Assembly (NCBI GenBank): GCA_937877595.1
Contig: CALFIY010000045.1
Location: 1 to 49,039 of the forward strand
DNA from: an uncultured Prevotella sp.
GTDB lineage: Bacteria; Bacteroidota; Bacteroidia; Bacteroidales; Bacteroidaceae
Length of the DNA: 49,039 nt
Reading direction: 5' to 3'
Below, piece by piece: positions 17,669-26,514 of this stretch (positions are counted from its first letter, which is position 1; each line of letters begins with the position of its first letter). A program made the translations under genes and the position numbers. The notes beneath the pieces were generated by a model. That model saw only the letters and a program-made list of their open reading frames with translations, did not search any database and had not been told where the DNA came from.

Positions 17669-18715
17669 ATGAAGAAAACCATCACATTGCTTTTTGCACT
17701 TACGCTGATATCGCAGAATGTCGATGCGCAGTTTCTTAAAAGGCTGTTTAAGAAAAAAGCCAATACAGAAAGAAAGGCTCCCACGGCGACGAACGACCCA
17801 ATAGACGATGCGCTTCAGACTGCAATGGCCGATATCAATATTTCAGCAGACAATAGTAACAATCGCAATGCATTCTTGGGAATTCCGTTGGGCATAAAGG
17901 CAAGCCGGTTTGAAAAGCAACTTCTTGAACAGGGTTTTGAAGAAAGCCAGGCAGAAGAGCCGCAGACGGCACGTTCCTATGTTTTTCGTGGCGACGTTTA
18001 TGGCCAGCCTGCCGTGGTGACTCTTGCCGTTAGTGAAATGACGGGTCGGGTGTATGCTGTTGATGTAGAGGAAACATCCATCTATGCCACGGCGGCAGAC
18101 GTTGTACAGCGTACGAAGATGGTGCGCAAACATCTTGTAAATACGTACGGACGAGGCTTTGTTGCTAATGGCGGAGAAGGCTATACTATTGTAACAAGGT
18201 TAGGTACGGTTGATTTGCATTTCGAACGTGCTTCCATTGGTGGCAGTTACAGCGTAGGCTTCACCATTGATGATGCCAAGGCTTATCGCATGGCATACAA
18301 TGAAATGAGCGAGCGTGAATATGAAGAGATGCCGCGGGAGATAGTAGATGGACTGGCTGCTTCCTTGCAGCATACGGATGTTGTTGGATTATTGGTTAAA
18401 TTAGCGCAGAACCGTACGCTGCCTAAAGCACAGACGGTTTTACGCAGTTATGACTATACTCTGGGCAAACCTAATGTGCGGCAGCAGACAGCATCGCTGA
18501 AACTTGACGAGTATAGTGCTGATGTGACCATGTTGCGTCGCAAGCAGGCTATTACGTCAATATCTATTGTCGCAACAGACGACGCTCAACTTATAGCAAA
18601 AGACCTTAAAACCTATGGATTCACTACCGATGACGAAATAGTATTCCAGCAGGAAAAATTGGTGGTGACGCTCACTACAGACGATGATTATCGTGTGGTG
18701 ATGAAAGTGAAGTAA
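17669..18715 (+). CDS. Exported protein of unknown function
   Basis: Encodes 348 residues with a typical signal peptide (MKKTITLLFALTLISQNVDAQ, cleavage likely before Q21). After a Lys-rich segment (RLFKKKANTERK) come what look like two alpha/beta domains: about 65-175 (FLGIPLGIKASRFEKQLLEQGF and following) and about 255-348, with an Asp-rich end. I recognise no enzymatic motif or named family; the opening of the first domain resembles other uncharacterised Bacteroidales periplasmic proteins. The start is fixed by the promoter at 17604-17633 and the signal peptide; earlier in-frame codons would cross the promoter. It lies 108 bases before the PL11 gene, which has its own promoter. Confidence 0.8.
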   Translation: MKKTITLLFALTLISQNVDAQFLKRLFKKKANTERKAPTATNDPIDDALQTAMADINISADNSNNRNAFLGIPLGIKASRFEKQLLEQGFEESQAEEPQTARSYVFRGDVYGQPAVVTLAVSEMTGRVYAVDVEETSIYATAADVVQRTKMVRKHLVNTYGRGFVANGGEGYTIVTRLGTVDLHFERASIGGSYSVGFTIDDAKAYRMAYNEMSEREYEEMPREIVDGLAASLQHTDVVGLLVKLAQNRTLPKAQTVLRSYDYTLGKPNVRQQTASLKLDEYSADVTMLRRKQAITSISIVATDDAQLIAKDLKTYGFTTDDEIVFQQEKLVVTLTTDDDYRVVMKVK

Positions 18716-18782
18716 CTGTCGCCACTATTGTGAAAAAAGTTATTTTTTTTCTCTTCAAAGTGACGATTCTTCTTTTTTTCCA

Positions 18783-18790
18783 TATCTTTG
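18783..18790 (+). promoter_or_regulatory. Promoter -7 box for the PL11 lyase gene
   Basis: TATCTTTG fits TAnnTTTG and stands 33 bases before the ATG at 18824. No convincing TTTG is seen 19-21 bases upstream, so the promoter may be weak or need an activator. Confidence 0.65.
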
Positions 18791-18795
18791 CAGCG

Positions 18796-18807
18796 GTAAA
18801 CGTTTAC
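18796..18807 (+). promoter_or_regulatory. Perfect 12-base palindrome, likely LacI-family operator
   Basis: GTAAACGTTTAC is its own reverse complement, with the central CG and A/T-rich arms typical of LacI/PurR-type operators. It starts six bases after the -7 box, so it should cover the transcription start of the lyase gene, a position suited to repression. No LacI-type gene is in the window. Confidence 0.55.
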
Positions 18808-18823
18808 AAACCAATCTAAAACA

Positions 18824-21800
18824 ATGAAGAAATTACTACTGACAGCCCTGTTTGGGCTCTCGATGCTTGCTGTTGACGCACAGCGAGTGGTCGACAAACT
18901 TGATCGTGGGCTGGTTGCTGTCCCAGGACGCTCAAGTGGAAATCTTGTCACATGGCGCATTTTCGGCAGCGAATACTACGATGTGACTTACAACCTCTAT
19001 CGTAACGGAACGAAAATTAACGATACCCCGTTGACTGTATCTAATTTCCAGGATACAGGCGGTAACTCCAACAGTACTTATCAGGTGGCTGCAGTAGTGA
19101 GGGGCGTTGAACAGGCAAAGTCGGAATCTGTCAAGGCGTGGGCTACGGATAATCTTATTGTAAATGTTAAGCCATGCATAAACCGTAATGGTCAGGAAAT
19201 GGCATTTGGTTATGCCTATGACGGAAGCAATGGCGGCGACAGTGGCGGCTATACAATAAATGACATCTCGCTGGCCGACGTTGATGGTGATGGCGTTTGC
19301 GAGTTTATGGTGAAGCGCAACAATGCAAAGGGTAATCTTTCAAATACAAGTAACACCACAGATTTTAATATTTACGAGTGTTATAATATCAAAGGTGACC
19401 GCTTGTGGTGGATAGACCTTGGCCCGAACCTCATGTCTAACCCTGACGAGCAGTATGACATGATTGGCTATGACTGGGACTGTGACGGCAAGGCTGAATT
19501 TGTTATGCGTGGTGCCGATAATATGATAATTCATACCTCTACAGGTAAGGTTATCAATATTGGAGATATGACTTTCGACAGCGGTAGCGGCCTTTCTTCA
19601 CGTCCTGAATATGTCGCTGTAGGAGCAGAATATTTGCTTTATCTGAATGGCGAAACGGGTGAACCTTATGGATGGGACGGTAGTGACAACTGGACACCAC
19701 AGGCTTTCCCCCTGCCACGTTTCGAAGCGAACGAGACGGTTGGCGATGCAGATGTATGGGGAGACCTTGGCCACCGCGCCACAAAGATATATATGGGTGC
19801 TCCATACCTTGATGGCGTGCGTCCAAGCATTTTCTTTGGACGCGGCTGCTACACTCGCCACAAGGCATGCGCGCTCGACGTTAATCCTACTACACACGAG
19901 ATTATACAGCGCTGGCGTTGGAACTGCTATGACTCTGCTTCGCCATGGTTTGGAAATGGTTTCCATAATTTTGCCATTGCCGATGTTGACCTTGACGGTC
20001 GCGACGAGATAGTCTATGGTTCTATGATACTTGATGACACTGGATACGGACTTGCTACAACTGGTCTTGGACACGGAGACGCACAGCATTGTGGTGATCT
20101 TGACCCGTATCGTTGGGGATTGGAGCAGTTTACATGTCAAGAGGGCTCGCAGGGTAACTCTTACTGGAACGCCACTACGGGAGAATTGTATTACCGTAAG
20201 GCAGACGGCGGAGATGACGGACGTTCCATGGCAGGAAACTTTACGAATGACTATCCTGGCAGCCAAGGAAAGAGCGCAACGTCAGGTTCCATCAGCCTCA
20301 CTGCCGATAAGGTCTTGCCTGTAAGTGGTGTTAGCAATCTTAACAACCGCATCTACTGGGATGATGACTTGCTGGAAGAAATGTTCGACTCGAAGAACGG
20401 CGCCAACCGCACAGGTAACATATTCAAATGGAATGCCCAGAACCTTAAGACTTTTGATGGCGTAACCAATAACTGGACAAAGTGTAACCCTTCTGCCCAA
20501 GGCGATATCATTGGCGACTGGCGTGAAGAAATAGTACTGCGTCAAAAGGACAATATGGCCTTCATTATTACCACAACCAACTATCCAACCAACTATCGTA
20601 TCTATACGCTATGGCATGACCATCAGTACCGTAATGCCATGGCTTGGCAGTGTGTGGGTTACAACCAGCCGCCTCATTGCAGTTTCTTCTTGGGCGAACT
20701 GGAAGGCATTACCGTCGCTCCGCCAGCACTTATTCTGGAGGGCCGCACAGAAGTTGCCAACGGTGCTACTATAAAGACGACTGACGAGCATCTGCTCATA
20801 TCTGGCTACGAGAATAAGACCATCAGCGTGCAGGACGGCGCATCGCCATACATCCTTACAGTAAATGCACCTGTGTGGGTGCAAGGCAGTGGCTCGCAAC
20901 AGGCTACGGCTTCCACGCCAAAGTCTCCCGCGCGTACATTAATTAAATATACGACAACTCTTACAGGCGGAGCCTTTGCTGGTTATACCCGTATCATAAA
21001 ACAGGGTGAGGGAACTCTCGTGTTGCCTAACGTAACACAGAAGCATACAGGTGAGACAAATGTATGGAACGGCACACTGCAATTTGATGGTACGTTCCTG
21101 TCAAGTCCGCTTTGGTTGAATCGTCATACTTCGCTTGTTTCTAATGGAGGCCAGTTCCTGGGCGGCATTAAGGCCGACTACAATGCAACGATATATCCTG
21201 GCGGAAAGCAACAGGTTGGCAGTATCACTGCAACGACTCTCGACTTGGGCTTTGGCTCTCGCGTTGTGTTTGATGTTGTTTCCGGCACTGTTGACCAACT
21301 GAATTTAAACACGCTGAAAATTGAGGCAAAAACCTCACAGGAGTGGCTTGAGTTCGGTCCAACCTACAAGGCTCCAGTGTTCCAGTTTGAGGGCGGTTCT
21401 ACGTTGGCTCCTGGTCGCTATCTGCTTGGCTATGTTGGCGAAGTAAGCGGCAACATCGCTGACATAGTGCTTGAAGGAGTGTCTGACAAGCGTCAGCAGT
21501 TGACGGTCGAAGATGGCAAACTCTATCTTGACCTTGAGACAATTCGTGCAGCAGGTGCCGTTGTATGGAATGGAAGCACCACAGACAACGTATGGGATTT
21601 CGCTTCGACTGAGAACTTCTTGATTGGCGGTGAAAAGACTTATTCGGCCACAGGCGATGATGTAACGTTTAATGACAATGCTGCCAACACTGCCGTTGTT
21701 ATCAAGGGTGCTGTGGCTCCGAAGAGCATTGTGATAGACAACAATGAGAAAAACTACACTTTCTCTGGTGACAGTATTGTCAGCGGTGCCACCATCACAA

Positions 21801-23425
21801 AGCGCGGCACTGGAACAGCCACAATGAACTACGTCAACCACACAGGAGCCACTACAATTGAAGCAGGCCGTCTGGTGGTAGACAATCTCGCTAATCGCAC
21901 TGGTCAGACTTATGGTGCACTCGGTGATTACAATCAAACGATAACAATTGCTGACGGAGCAACGCTTTATGCAAACGGCGTGATTATCACTGATCAGCCA
22001 TTCAATATTAGTGGCGTGGCTACAATTGATGTGGCTTCAAGCAAATCCCTTACGCTCAATAGCGCAACTAAGGGTGCAGGGGCCACTCTCGTCAAGAGCG
22101 GCACAGGTAGATTGACTCTTGGTAAGGGCAACACATTTGCCAAACTCATTATCAGCGGAGGCAGTGTAAATGCCCAGAACAGCAACTATGTAGATCAGTT
22201 GCCTGCAACGGTTGAATTCCAAAACGGTACGCTTTGGGGAACGACGATGGATGATAATCCAGGCATTACGAGCAGAGCCAATTTCGTAGTACCGCAGGGT
22301 AAGTCGGGAACATACTATGGTGCCTATCGTGGTACCAACAGTGGTACGCTGACAGGTTCTGGTACATTTACATTCTACAGTGGTGGCGTTCGCTGCTACT
22401 GGGATGGTGACTGGAGTGCATTTGAAGGAACCGTGATACCTGCAACAACTAACCGTCAGGCAAAACCGTCTTATGATCCTACTATTGATTACCGCAATGC
22501 AAAAGGTTTGCCGAAAGCAACGTTGCAACTCAACGATAATGTTACCTTTACATCAACAAATAGCATTGAAATAGGTTCTGTTACAGGTACTGGCGCTCTT
22601 GGTGGCTCTGTTTCCTATATCATTGGCGGTAATAACGCAGACATGAATAGTTCCTTCTCTTCATCCTGTTCAATCACCAAGCGCGGAACTGGCTATTGGC
22701 AGCCATCTATTGGCAAGATAACTGGTGCAATAACAGTGGAAGAAGGTACTCTGCGTATCAGCGACACAAAATTTGAAAGCAATTATTCCGGTGCCGTCAC
22801 GCTGAAGAATAAGGGTATACTTGTAGGAAGCGGACTTGTTCCGTCAATTACTGCTGAAGCAGGTACTACAATAATTCCACGTATGACAAACGGACAGGCT
22901 CCACGTATCATCCGTGCAGCCGGTGCTATGAATATCAAGGAAGGTGCTACTCTTGAGATGATCATCCGCCGCAGTGTTGCAGCAGATGCCTCTCTTAGCA
23001 CTACGAGCCCTGCACATTCGCAGATACGTGCCCGCTATCTGACCGTCAATGGTAAGGTGAAGGTAGTGCTTTATGACTCGTATACTCCTGCTGTTGGCGA
23101 CCAGTTCACCCTATGGACGGCTACAGCATCGTTTGCTGGCACGCCTACTTTCGAATTGCCTGACCTTCCAGAAGGTATGGCTTGGGACACCAGCGGTCTC
23201 ACTGCCATGAATGGTGTACTGAAGATAGTAGAGGGTACAGCCATTAAGCGCATTAGTAGCGTTGATGTTCTGACAGCAGAAGTCTACTCTATCAATGGTG
23301 TACGCATCGGACAGGTTAGCGGAACAATGTATCAGATGGCAGACAAGGTTAAGCAACTCGGGGCGCGGCCTGGACTATACATCCTGCGTACTAATGCTGG
23401 AACACAGACAATACTTGTAAAGTAA
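18824..23425 (+). CDS. PL11-type rhamnogalacturonan lyase fused to autotransporter-type beta-strand repeats
   Basis: A 1533-residue secreted protein. Signal peptide about 1-20; a short beta-sandwich (about 20-110); then a family 11 polysaccharide lyase propeller to about residue 630 with Ca-binding-like loops (DVDGDG, DWDCDG, DVDLDGRDE) and the family-typical block WGDLGHRATKIYMGAPYLDGVRPSIFF (written here in two parts: WGDLGHRATKIYMG, then APYLDGVRPSIFF). PL11 enzymes cleave the rhamnogalacturonan I backbone by beta-elimination. From about 715 to 1370 there are repeats of the autotransporter-associated type (IIKQGEGTLVL, ITKRGTGTATM, LVKSGTGRLTL, ITKRGTGYWQ, each followed by a Gly-rich strand). 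The last 45 residues (VYSINGVRIG... TQTILVK) look like a Bacteroidota sorting tail. PL11 enzymes are usually about 600 residues, so the repeat region more than doubles the length. Confidence 0.88.
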   Translation: MKKLLLTALFGLSMLAVDAQRVVDKLDRGLVAVPGRSSGNLVTWRIFGSEYYDVTYNLYRNGTKINDTPLTVSNFQDTGGNSNSTYQVAAVVRGVEQAKSESVKAWATDNLIVNVKPCINRNGQEMAFGYAYDGSNGGDSGGYTINDISLADVDGDGVCEFMVKRNNAKGNLSNTSNTTDFNIYECYNIKGDRLWWIDLGPNLMSNPDEQYDMIGYDWDCDGKAEFVMRGADNMIIHTSTGKVINIGDMTFDSGSGLSSRPEYVAVGAEYLLYLNGETGEPYGWDGSDNWTPQAFPLPRFEANETVGDADVWGDLGHRATKIYMGAPYLDGVRPSIFFGRGCYTRHKACALDVNPTTHEIIQRWRWNCYDSASPWFGNGFHNFAIADVDLDGRDEIVYGSMILDDTGYGLATTGLGHGDAQHCGDLDPYRWGLEQFTCQEGSQGNSYWNATTGELYYRKADGGDDGRSMAGNFTNDYPGSQGKSATSGSISLTADKVLPVSGVSNLNNRIYWDDDLLEEMFDSKNGANRTGNIFKWNAQNLKTFDGVTNNWTKCNPSAQGDIIGDWREEIVLRQKDNMAFIITTTNYPTNYRIYTLWHDHQYRNAMAWQCVGYNQPPHCSFFLGELEGITVAPPALILEGRTEVANGATIKTTDEHLLISGYENKTISVQDGASPYILTVNAPVWVQGSGSQQATASTPKSPARTLIKYTTTLTGGAFAGYTRIIKQGEGTLVLPNVTQKHTGETNVWNGTLQFDGTFLSSPLWLNRHTSLVSNGGQFLGGIKADYNATIYPGGKQQVGSITATTLDLGFGSRVVFDVVSGTVDQLNLNTLKIEAKTSQEWLEFGPTYKAPVFQFEGGSTLAPGRYLLGYVGEVSGNIADIVLEGVSDKRQQLTVEDGKLYLDLETIRAAGAVVWNGSTTDNVWDFASTENFLIGGEKTYSATGDDVTFNDNAANTAVVIKGAVAPKSIVIDNNEKNYTFSGDSIVSGATITKRGTGTATMNYVNHTGATTIEAGRLVVDNLANRTGQTYGALGDYNQTITIADGATLYANGVIITDQPFNISGVATIDVASSKSLTLNSATKGAGATLVKSGTGRLTLGKGNTFAKLIISGGSVNAQNSNYVDQLPATVEFQNGTLWGTTMDDNPGITSRANFVVPQGKSGTYYGAYRGTNSGTLTGSGTFTFYSGGVRCYWDGDWSAFEGTVIPATTNRQAKPSYDPTIDYRNAKGLPKATLQLNDNVTFTSTNSIEIGSVTGTGALGGSVSYIIGGNNADMNSSFSSSCSITKRGTGYWQPSIGKITGAITVEEGTLRISDTKFESNYSGAVTLKNKGILVGSGLVPSITAEAGTTIIPRMTNGQAPRIIRAAGAMNIKEGATLEMIIRRSVAADASLSTTSPAHSQIRARYLTVNGKVKVVLYDSYTPAVGDQFTLWTATASFAGTPTFELPDLPEGMAWDTSGLTAMNGVLKIVEGTAIKRISSVDVLTAEVYSINGVRIGQVSGTMYQMADKVKQLGARPGLYILRTNAGTQTILVK

Positions 23426-23466
23426 GTTCTATATATAGTATTGCCGTAACGGCCTGCAATAATCAG

Positions 23467-23508
23467 TGTCGCCATGCTCCTATCTAAAAGAAGCATGGCG
23501 ACAATTTT
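23467..23508 (+). terminator. Hairpin terminator after the PL11 gene
   Basis: A 12-base-pair perfect stem (TGTCGCCATGCT at 23467-23478 with AGCATGGCGACA at 23492-23503), 13-base loop, then ATTTTA. It separates the lyase transcript from the SusCD-FAS1 operon. Confidence 0.75.
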
Positions 23509-23566
23509 AGTATGACGAAAGACGCCGGGTTTCGTTTAATTTTTTTTCAAAAAAATATATGTTTTT

Positions 23567-23598
23567 TTTGTTGCGAAACTTATTTTTGCTTATTTTTG
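23567..23598 (+). promoter_or_regulatory. Promoter of the SusCD-FAS1 operon
   Basis: TTTG at 23567-23570, 20 bases, then TATTTTTG at 23591-23598. A second TATTTTTG at 23581-23588 lies ten bases earlier, giving two possible -7 boxes. The first ATG is at 23673, so the leader is about 70 bases. Confidence 0.7.
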
Positions 23599-23672
23599 CA
23601 AATTGAAATGGTGCGCGATGCATCATTACTAACCGGTGAACAAATCAAAATATCATTAACTAATAACTATTT

Positions 23673-26495
23673 ATGAAAAAATTCATTTTCTGTATCTCTC
23701 TCGTTCTCACGGGATTGATGACTGCCTGTGTCGATAAGAATGAGGCAGTGGATGCAGACTCAAAGCCGTCCTGGCTTGGTGAAAGCATCTATCAGGAACT
23801 GAAGAGCCCAACACAACTTACGGGAACGTTTAATTACTACCTGCGGTTGGTTGATGACCTTGGCGAAACCGAGACCCTCAACCATACAGGTTCTAAGACT
23901 GTGTTCCCTGCCAACGACGAGGCTTTTGGGCGCTTCTTCCAGTCTAACCCATGGGGAGTGAACAGTTACAGCCAGTTGACAACGGCTCAGAAGAAGATGT
24001 TGCTCTATAACTCAATGCTCGACAACGCATTGCTCGTGAGCATGTTCTCTAACGTTATGAGTGGGTCTGAGTCTGTAACGCGTGGCTTGGCCATGAAACA
24101 CCAGACATCTCTCTCTGTCATTGACTCCATCCAGCACATCACTTCTGACGCGCAGATACCTCAGAACAATAAGTACTGGGACAAGTACCGCGAGGATGCC
24201 AATATGTATTTGGTTTCCGACGCCACACCTTCGTATATGATTCACTTCACTCGTGAACATATGCTGAATAATGGCATTACGACGCTTGGCAACAACAGCG
24301 ACTTCGCCATACTGACCGGTACTCCTTATCAGGATGGCATGGCATATATCTTCGACGACCAGATTGTCCGTAGCGACATTACTTGTCAGAATGGTTACAT
24401 CCACCAGATGAAGGATGTTATCATTCCTCCAGGCAATATGGCTCAGATGCTCCGTGCCGATAGCGAGACGAAGTACTTTAGCCGTATGCTCGACTATTTC
24501 TCTGCTCCATACGAAAACACAAGTATCACAGATACTTACAATGCATGGGCAAGGGCAAATAACAAGCCGACAATCGATATGGTCTATGAGATGCGCTATT
24601 TCAACAGCGATTCGCATCATCGTCAGGACACAGATCCCAATAAATTGTATACTATTCCTGGACAACTTGTCTATGACCCAGGCTGGAACCAGTATAGCCC
24701 AAAGGTACTTGATGACGGTATCGACTATACCATTTCTGACGTAGGTTCTATCTTTGCTCCTATAGACGATGCTGTGGAGGAGTTCTTCACCGAAGGTGGA
24801 GAGGGTGCCTACCTTATCGATTTGTACTGCCCGCATAAGGGAAGCAACAACAATGCTGCCAATCTGGTTGAGAATATTGACACACTCTTCAGCGTACGTC
24901 CAGACATCATTTGCGACATTGTCAATAGCCACATGTTCGCCTCGTTCTCTGAAAACGTTCCCAGCAAGTTTGCCACTATTCTTTCAGATGCCAGTGAGTA
25001 TAAGGGAATTGAACTCGGCCTGGTGAAGGATCGCGCAGATGGCAGAAAGGACATTAAGATGGCCAACAATGGTGTTATCTACAAGATGACAACCCTGTAT
25101 TCGCCTGATAAATACCAGAGTGTATGGGCTCCTGCCATTTTCTACCCCGATATGGGCGTTATGAACTGGGCCGTGGAGGATGACGAGCAACTTGGCGTTT
25201 CCCATCACTATTATCTTATGGCAATGAAGGCCAACTATGCTTTCTTCATTCCTGATGACTCTGCATTCTTCTCCAAGTATTACGTGGACCCAGTATATCT
25301 TGGCCATGATGAGCCTCGCGTGCTGAAGTTCTCGTATGATGGTTCGCGCAGCAAGGCTGAGCGCGTTCGCGCCGTGGCTTACAAGTACAATCCTGTAACA
25401 GGCGAGGTCGGTGATATCATCAACAATGGAGCCATCGTCGACAGAAGCCAGTGGAAGTCGCTGATGGTCGATATCCTCAACTATCATACCGTAGTCCTCA
25501 ATGATGGTGAGACTCTTGGCTCGAAGAACTTCTACAAGACAAAGCACGGCGGCACGGTGCGTGTTACCGGCGGTACTGTTGGTTCTCAGGTGATGAGCGG
25601 ACAGCAGATAGACAATGGTGTCCCTGCATCTAACATTACCGAGGTCTACAGAGAGAAGAACGGAGCAGCCTATCGTATCGACAACGTGATACAGGCTCCA
25701 CGCAACAGCGTTAGTAAGACACTGCAGAATTACAGCCAGTTCTCCGACTTCTATGACTTGTGTGCCGGCTTCTCTGCAGCCCCCGACCTTCTGGAGTGGG
25801 CAGGTATCAGCAGTGAAAAGAACGAATTCGGTATTTCAGAACAAGACTCTTACATCATCTTCACCTCTGACAATCCAAATGCATCTACAAGCCAGCCTAC
25901 GGGTAACTGCTTGGATGAGAACGTGAAGATGTTCAACACATTTAATTATACACTCTACGCTCCCAACAACACTGCTATGCAGAAGGCCTTTGCTGCCGGT
26001 CTGCCATCTTGGGATGATATTATAGCAATCAGGGAAGAGGCTGAAGAAAATGATTACACAGGAGGCCAACTTGAAAGTGTCAAGCAACGTGCTCACGACA
26101 TGATTGACATGGTTCGCGACTTCACGCGCTATCATTTCCAGGGCGTATCCGTATATGCCGACAATGTCGTAGAAGGAGGCCGTTACAACAGTCTGAGCAC
26201 CGACGAACTCGGTCTTGCTATCCCCTTGAACCTAACTGGTGGCGGTGGTGTCCTCACAGTGACAGATGCCACGGGAGTCGCCCACGCCATCAATGCCAGT
26301 GACACATCAATGAAGTCGAACCTCATGGCTCGCGACTATTGGTTTACGTCGAGTCGTGCCACTGCACGTGAGATTTACACCTCATCGTTCTGCGTTGTGC
26401 ATGAAATCTCCGAGCCTCTCAATTCCGGCCGCCTTGGCATCACTTGGTCGGCTCCACGACATGCCAAGGGCAAGCAGATTTCAAAGAGAAAATAA
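23673..26495 (+). CDS. FAS1 (fasciclin) domain lipoprotein, 940 residues
   Basis: Lipoprotein signal ending in LMTAC with lipid-accepting C19, then an acidic start (VDKNEAVDADSK), as in surface lipoproteins of this phylum. Several FAS1-like modules are visible from the conserved strand pattern Ala-Pro-x-(D/N)-x-A-(F/M): about 65-85 (TVFPANDEAFGRF), about 357 (SIFAPIDDAVEEFF), about 519 (AFFIPDDSAFF) and about 757 (TLYAPNNTAMQKAF). FAS1 domains mediate adhesion and glycan or protein contact. As first gene of the operon, 19 bases before susC, it probably acts at the outer membrane with the first SusCD pair, in the place of a surface glycan-binding protein. The ligand is unknown. Confidence 0.85.
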   Translation: MKKFIFCISLVLTGLMTACVDKNEAVDADSKPSWLGESIYQELKSPTQLTGTFNYYLRLVDDLGETETLNHTGSKTVFPANDEAFGRFFQSNPWGVNSYSQLTTAQKKMLLYNSMLDNALLVSMFSNVMSGSESVTRGLAMKHQTSLSVIDSIQHITSDAQIPQNNKYWDKYREDANMYLVSDATPSYMIHFTREHMLNNGITTLGNNSDFAILTGTPYQDGMAYIFDDQIVRSDITCQNGYIHQMKDVIIPPGNMAQMLRADSETKYFSRMLDYFSAPYENTSITDTYNAWARANNKPTIDMVYEMRYFNSDSHHRQDTDPNKLYTIPGQLVYDPGWNQYSPKVLDDGIDYTISDVGSIFAPIDDAVEEFFTEGGEGAYLIDLYCPHKGSNNNAANLVENIDTLFSVRPDIICDIVNSHMFASFSENVPSKFATILSDASEYKGIELGLVKDRADGRKDIKMANNGVIYKMTTLYSPDKYQSVWAPAIFYPDMGVMNWAVEDDEQLGVSHHYYLMAMKANYAFFIPDDSAFFSKYYVDPVYLGHDEPRVLKFSYDGSRSKAERVRAVAYKYNPVTGEVGDIINNGAIVDRSQWKSLMVDILNYHTVVLNDGETLGSKNFYKTKHGGTVRVTGGTVGSQVMSGQQIDNGVPASNITEVYREKNGAAYRIDNVIQAPRNSVSKTLQNYSQFSDFYDLCAGFSAAPDLLEWAGISSEKNEFGISEQDSYIIFTSDNPNASTSQPTGNCLDENVKMFNTFNYTLYAPNNTAMQKAFAAGLPSWDDIIAIREEAEENDYTGGQLESVKQRAHDMIDMVRDFTRYHFQGVSVYADNVVEGGRYNSLSTDELGLAIPLNLTGGGGVLTVTDATGVAHAINASDTSMKSNLMARDYWFTSSRATAREIYTSSFCVVHEISEPLNSGRLGITWSAPRHAKGKQISKRK

Positions 26496-26514
26496 CTAAA
26501 AAGGCCTAACAGAT

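Noticed and set aside
18824..23425. Two separate genes joined by an assembly or frame error in the 1533-codon lyase
   Set aside because: The frame is continuous with uniform codon use. The N-terminus has the signal peptide and the C-terminus the sorting-like tail, as expected for one exported protein.
24012..24932. Open frame of 306 codons on the minus strand
   Set aside because: It is opposite the first FAS1 gene, with no domain, signal peptide or promoter.
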